A stretch of DNA of 47,957 nucleotides from Collimonas silvisoli (GTDB taxonomy: Bacteria > Pseudomonadota > Gammaproteobacteria > Burkholderiales > Burkholderiaceae_D), in the NCBI RefSeq assembly GCF_018305005.1, contig NZ_JAGQEG010000039.1, positions 1-47,957 of the forward strand, read 5' to 3'. Both the position numbers and the translations under genes were made by a program. The notes under the pieces were generated by a model that did no database searches, was not told the DNA's origin, and saw only the letters and a list, made by a program, of their open reading frames with translations. Positions within the stretch are counted from its first letter, which is position 1. Each line of letters opens with the position of its first letter. Positions 44,506 to 47,957 of the stretch are shown piece by piece.

Positions 44506-45864
44506 ATGACTACCACGCACCCCACCCTGAACCAGCTATCCGAAGCGCTAAGCCAGAACCGCGTCAGCTCGGCAGCCCTCACCGAAGCTGCGCTGCAACG
44601 CGCACAGGAGCCGTCCGGCGAAGGCAGCCGGGTATTCACCGAAATCTATGCAACCGCAGCACGGGCGGCGGCGCAAGCATCGGATCTGCTGCGCGCCAGC
44701 GGCCAGACCCGCTCGCCGATAGACGGCTTGCCGATCTCGGTCAAGGATTTGTTCGATGTCGCCGGCAGCACCACCCGCGCCGGCTCGGTGGCGCTGCGCG
44801 ACGCCGCACCGGCCAGCGTCAGCGCGCTGGTGGTGCAGCGTTTGGCGGCAGCCGGCGCCGTCATCGTCGGCCGCACCAACATGACCGAATTCGCCTATTC
44901 CGGCCTCGGCCTCAATCCGCACTACGGCACCCCGCGCAACCCCTGGGATAGAGCCAACGGCCGCATCCCGGGCGGTTCCTCGTCCGGTGCGGCGGTGTCG
45001 GTCAGCGACGCCATGGCGGCCGCCGCCATCGGTTCCGACACCGGCGGTTCGGTGCGGATTCCCGCTGCGCTATGCGGCCTGACCGGTTTCAAGCCGACCG
45101 CACGCAGGGTCTCGCTGCAAGGCGTATTGCCGCTGTCGGCACAACTGGATTCGATTGGCCCTATCGCCAACAGCGTCGCCTGTTGCGCCACGCTCGACGC
45201 CATCCTGGCCGGCGAGCCGATACCGGCGCTGCGGCCATATTCGCTGCGCGGCCTGCGCCTGGCGTTGCCGGCCACGCTGGTGCTCGATGGCGTTGACAGC
45301 CAGGTCGCGGCGGCATTTGCCAACGCCCGCCAGCGGTTGCATGCGGCTGGCGCACTGATCGAAGAAATCGAGATACCTGAATTTGCTGCGCTGGCTGCCA
45401 TCAATGCCAAAGGCGGCTTCAGCGGCGCCGAAGCCTACGCCTGGCATCGCACCTTGATCGCCGAGCGCGCCGCCGACTACGATCCACGCGTGATCTCGCG
45501 CATCTTGCGCGGCAAGGAGATCAGCGCCGCCGATCTGATCGATCTGTTTGCGGCGCGCAAGCAATGGATCGCCGCAGTCGAAGCCAGGATCTCCGGCTAC
45601 GATGCGCTGCTGATGCCAACCGTGCCTATCGTGGCGCCGACCATCGCCGCGCTGGAAGCCAGCGATGAGGCCTATCACGCCGCCAACGGCTTGATCTTGC
45701 GCAATCCATCGGTGATCAATTTCCTCGACGGCTGCGCGCTTTCGCTGCCTTGCCATGCCATCGGCGAGGCGCCGGTTGGATTGATGCTGGCTGCTGCCGG
45801 CGGCAATGATCGCAAGATCCTGGAGATCGGGCTGGCGGTGGAAGCGGCGCTGGCAATTGCCTGA
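44506..45864 (+). CDS. Amidase (amidase signature family)
   Basis: The product has 452 residues. The Ser-cis-Ser-Lys triad is visible: Lys 80 in ISVKDLFD, the G-G-S-S-S-G block at about 156-161, and Ser 182 in SDTGGSVR. These cytoplasmic enzymes hydrolyse amides, carbamoyl groups or aryl amides. Its position after the ACS transporter and DUF2848 suggests it acts on an imported amide or a ring-opened intermediate. The substrate is not evident. The gene ends before a strong hairpin. Confidence 0.9.
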   Translation: MTTTHPTLNQLSEALSQNRVSSAALTEAALQRAQEPSGEGSRVFTEIYATAARAAAQASDLLRASGQTRSPIDGLPISVKDLFDVAGSTTRAGSVALRDAAPASVSALVVQRLAAAGAVIVGRTNMTEFAYSGLGLNPHYGTPRNPWDRANGRIPGGSSSGAAVSVSDAMAAAAIGSDTGGSVRIPAALCGLTGFKPTARRVSLQGVLPLSAQLDSIGPIANSVACCATLDAILAGEPIPALRPYSLRGLRLALPATLVLDGVDSQVAAAFANARQRLHAAGALIEEIEIPEFAALAAINAKGGFSGAEAYAWHRTLIAERAADYDPRVISRILRGKEISAADLIDLFAARKQWIAAVEARISGYDALLMPTVPIVAPTIAALEASDEAYHAANGLILRNPSVINFLDGCALSLPCHAIGEAPVGLMLAAAGGNDRKILEIGLAVEAALAIA

Positions 45865-45875
45865 AACAGGCTTAG

Positions 45876-45928
45876 TGCCAGAAGAGGCGCTGGCTGCGTT
45901 GCGCTCCTTGCCAGCGCCTCTTCTGGCA
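45876..45928. terminator. Strong 19-bp hairpin between convergent amidase and tssM
   Basis: Perfect 19-bp arms (45876-45894 and 45910-45928, TGCCAGAAGAGGCGCTGGC and its complement) with a 15-base loop. It lies between the convergent amidase and tssM stops and should end both transcripts, although no T-run follows on either strand. Confidence 0.65.
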
Positions 45929-45962
45929 AGAACGAATCTCACGGATATTGATGAAATGAGTT

Positions 45963-47957
45963 CTAGATATTTCCCGGACAAACGAAGCCCCTCAACACAT
46001 CCGATATCAAGGGATTGGGCAAATTGCCCGTATCCAGGCCAATCCGCGCTTTGCGCCCGTCGACATCAAACGTCACCATCGAGCGTCCGGCAACACCAGA
46101 ATTGCTCAGCGTTCCACGTTCGAGTAAGCGGAATAATGCCCACGGTCCGTTGGTAATGATGCCGGAGGTTTCCGGGCGCACGCTTGGCGTAGCGCGTATT
46201 TCTGCCGCCCTTCCGCCGTTTGGCCCCGGCCAGTTGATGGTAAAGGGTCGTACCGGGCCATGCGAATAACGCTCTGCTTGCCCGTCAAAATCCATGACCA
46301 ATTCTGTGATGGTTGGATCAAGTTCGTTTATTCTCATATCCACTTTCCATGCCACTTTTTTGCTATTCGGATCTTGGAAAAAGGTTTCATGTATAGCTTG
46401 AACTTGGGCAAAGTGCTCAGGGTTCGGGCCTTCCTTTGCCAGTAACTTGAGCATCTCGCTCAACAAGGTGGGACCGGCATTGGCGCTTGCGGCGGGTATG
46501 CCGGCGGCCGCTGTCATGGCGTCCGCCGGTGACAATAGATTGGTGACGCCGGGGGCTTTATAGCGCCATGGCCGTCGGCTCATATCTACGAACGGGGCCA
46601 GCTGCTTTTGGAAAAAAATTTCCGCTGCATTGCCAGCGCCGAATATGCGAGCAAAATCATCCAGTGAGACTTCTTGCGCGCTGGTCGCAAATGGATAACG
46701 CCCCGCTATAGTTTGTCGACACACGCTACTCACTTGAGAGGTCAACATGCCGTTGATTTGATCGACTTGTTGCTGTGCTTGCACGCGCAAGATAGCGGCG
46801 CTGCCATCAGCTATTTTTTGTACGCCGCTGTCAGCTAGAGCAGTCAGAACCGCTTTGAATGGCGCCGGCAATTTATCGCCTTCCAGCTTCAAATTCACCC
46901 CCGCATCGACACTGTTCGACGGCAAATTCTTGCTATTGAGTGCGTTGTCGGCCACTACCAGCAAGTTGTAATACGCATTGAGCAATGACGCAATGTTGTC
47001 TAAACCCAGTTTGCTGGTGTCGCCCGCAGGCGTTGCTTGTGTTAGTCCGGCATCGGCTTGACCGGTGACGACTTCGCGTAGCGCCGCAAAGCGGTTATCG
47101 ACCAGTTCCCTTTCTTGCCGCTCCTGCGCGCTCGTGCCCAAGACGTCGCGGCTCTTTTGATTGAATTTGTCGGCCGCTTTATCAAGAAAGTTCTTGTCAG
47201 TCTCACTCTTCGCAGATAACGGACGCGATAAAGTGGTTTCACGTGCAGCCGCTCGTGCCACGCGCGACAACGGTGAATCAGGTGCTGCGAACGCCCGCAA
47301 TATGGTTACATCAAACGACAAATTGCTACCGTTGACGGCACGGATATCCTCTAAAAACATCGTCCACTGTTGCGTATATTCTTCCAGATATTGGCGGCGG
47401 ATATCCTGCATTACCGGATCATTTTTGAGAGTGGCTTTGGCAACATCGCTGACTATTCTTGACGTATCTCCCATGACCCAGGCATCGTCGAGTTTGGCCT
47501 GATTCACAAATTCCGACAAATGCTTGTCAAACACATCATGATAGCCGTCGTAGGTAAATATGCCGGGAATCCCGCTTGCGAGCGGTTGACGCGAGGCGCG
47601 GCTAAACACCGTGCCTGCTTGCGGTCCGACCGCTTGATTCAATGTGAAGTCCGGCGGTGCATCGGCAAGCATGGCTGCTTTTACCCGCTCATAGATTCGT
47701 CGCGTAGAAAGGTTGGCTCCAAGAAAAGCACGGGCTTCGTCTACCAAGGTGAGATTTTGCCGGAAGGGAGATTCGACTACACGTTGATCAGAAAACAATT
47801 GATTCACATGCGTGACCATGGCAGCGCGGCTGCCAAACACGGTGCCGCTGCCACTTGAATCCCAATCGTTTTGTACCCAGGCCTTGAGATCATTCGCCTT
47901 GTAATGGGTTTTGTCATGCAATTGCAAATACACGCGCAAGGTGTCGTAAGTGGTTTG
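45963..47957 (-). CDS. tssM: Type VI secretion membrane protein TssM (IcmF), C-terminal part
   Basis: About 664 residues of the C-terminal part of a protein usually 1,100-1,300 residues long; the frame runs off the right edge (QTTYDTLRVYLQLHD... reads before the first internal TTG), so it is partial only because of the window. TssM spans the inner membrane with TssL and TssJ; this periplasmic portion contacts TssJ. Matching blocks: LRVYLQLHDKTHYKANDLKAWVQNDW near the edge, the ImcF-related region around the segment FTYDGYHDVFDKHLSEF, and the beta-rich end (FTINWPGPNGGRAAEIRAT ... WALFRLLERGTLS). No other T6SS gene is inside the window. Confidence 0.93.
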   Translation of the reverse strand, partial: QTTYDTLRVYLQLHDKTHYKANDLKAWVQNDWDSSGSGTVFGSRAAMVTHVNQLFSDQRVVESPFRQNLTLVDEARAFLGANLSTRRIYERVKAAMLADAPPDFTLNQAVGPQAGTVFSRASRQPLASGIPGIFTYDGYHDVFDKHLSEFVNQAKLDDAWVMGDTSRIVSDVAKATLKNDPVMQDIRRQYLEEYTQQWTMFLEDIRAVNGSNLSFDVTILRAFAAPDSPLSRVARAAARETTLSRPLSAKSETDKNFLDKAADKFNQKSRDVLGTSAQERQERELVDNRFAALREVVTGQADAGLTQATPAGDTSKLGLDNIASLLNAYYNLLVVADNALNSKNLPSNSVDAGVNLKLEGDKLPAPFKAVLTALADSGVQKIADGSAAILRVQAQQQVDQINGMLTSQVSSVCRQTIAGRYPFATSAQEVSLDDFARIFGAGNAAEIFFQKQLAPFVDMSRRPWRYKAPGVTNLLSPADAMTAAAGIPAASANAGPTLLSEMLKLLAKEGPNPEHFAQVQAIHETFFQDPNSKKVAWKVDMRINELDPTITELVMDFDGQAERYSHGPVRPFTINWPGPNGGRAAEIRATPSVRPETSGIITNGPWALFRLLERGTLSNSGVAGRSMVTFDVDGRKARIGLDTGNLPNPLISDVLRGFVCPGNI

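Noticed and set aside
1-47957. tRNA, rRNA, CRISPR array, prophage or intact insertion sequence.
   Set aside because: No cloverleaf, spacer-repeat ladder, phage structural gene or transposase was seen; only the non-coding MITE-like element was found.

Overview
The window looks like chromosomal DNA of a betaproteobacterium of the Burkholderiales, most likely Oxalobacteraceae and possibly Collimonas. This rests on polyhydroxybutyrate genes (phbB plus a phasin), the dnaX-ybaB-recR order, GC-rich coding sequence and a Burkholderiales-type ComEC, TatD and PBP1A. The genus is inferred from gene content alone.

Layout. Positions 1-4,970 hold small accessory genes: an OTU-like protein end, a decayed Cys-pair gene, a SYLF lipoprotein, a degenerate hemerythrin-like protein, phbB, a frameshifted phasin gene and a cupin. 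Positions 5,030-9,136 hold xdhC and an NMT1/TauT-type ABC importer; between them lies a short remnant of a xanthine-dehydrogenase-type molybdenum subunit. Positions 9,332-17,887 are housekeeping: recR, ybaB, dnaX, aidB, a PBP1A gene and an alpha/beta hydrolase.

Positions 18,117-36,520 are a complete-looking catecholate siderophore island. Ten genes (entC, entE, entB, an entF-like NRPS, a siderophore-interacting ferric reductase, fepB, fepD, fepG, fepC, entA) run leftward, most with overlapping stops and starts. A candidate Fur box and promoter lie upstream of entC. A TonB-dependent receptor follows with its own Fur box. A DAHP synthase and an MFS exporter run the other way from the same intergenic region, so precursor supply, synthesis, export and uptake appear to be controlled together by iron. 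The key point is that the single NRPS adenylation domain does not carry a serine code. Its pocket reads D-A-E-D-I-G-T-V-I-K, with two acidic residues expected for a basic amino acid. No Fes-type esterase is present. The product is therefore predicted to be an amide-linked DHB-(Lys/Orn/Arg) catecholate (azotochelin- or myxochelin-like) rather than enterobactin.

Positions 36,522-39,767 carry comEC and tatD, followed by a 158-bp palindromic MITE-like element with 18-bp terminal inverted repeats and 12-bp direct repeats. Positions 40,108-45,864 form a probable small catabolic cluster: flavin reductase with a MarR-like tail, LysR regulator, MFS importer, DUF2848 protein and amidase. The window ends inside tssM of a type VI secretion system. 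I saw no rRNA, tRNA, CRISPR array or intact insertion sequence.
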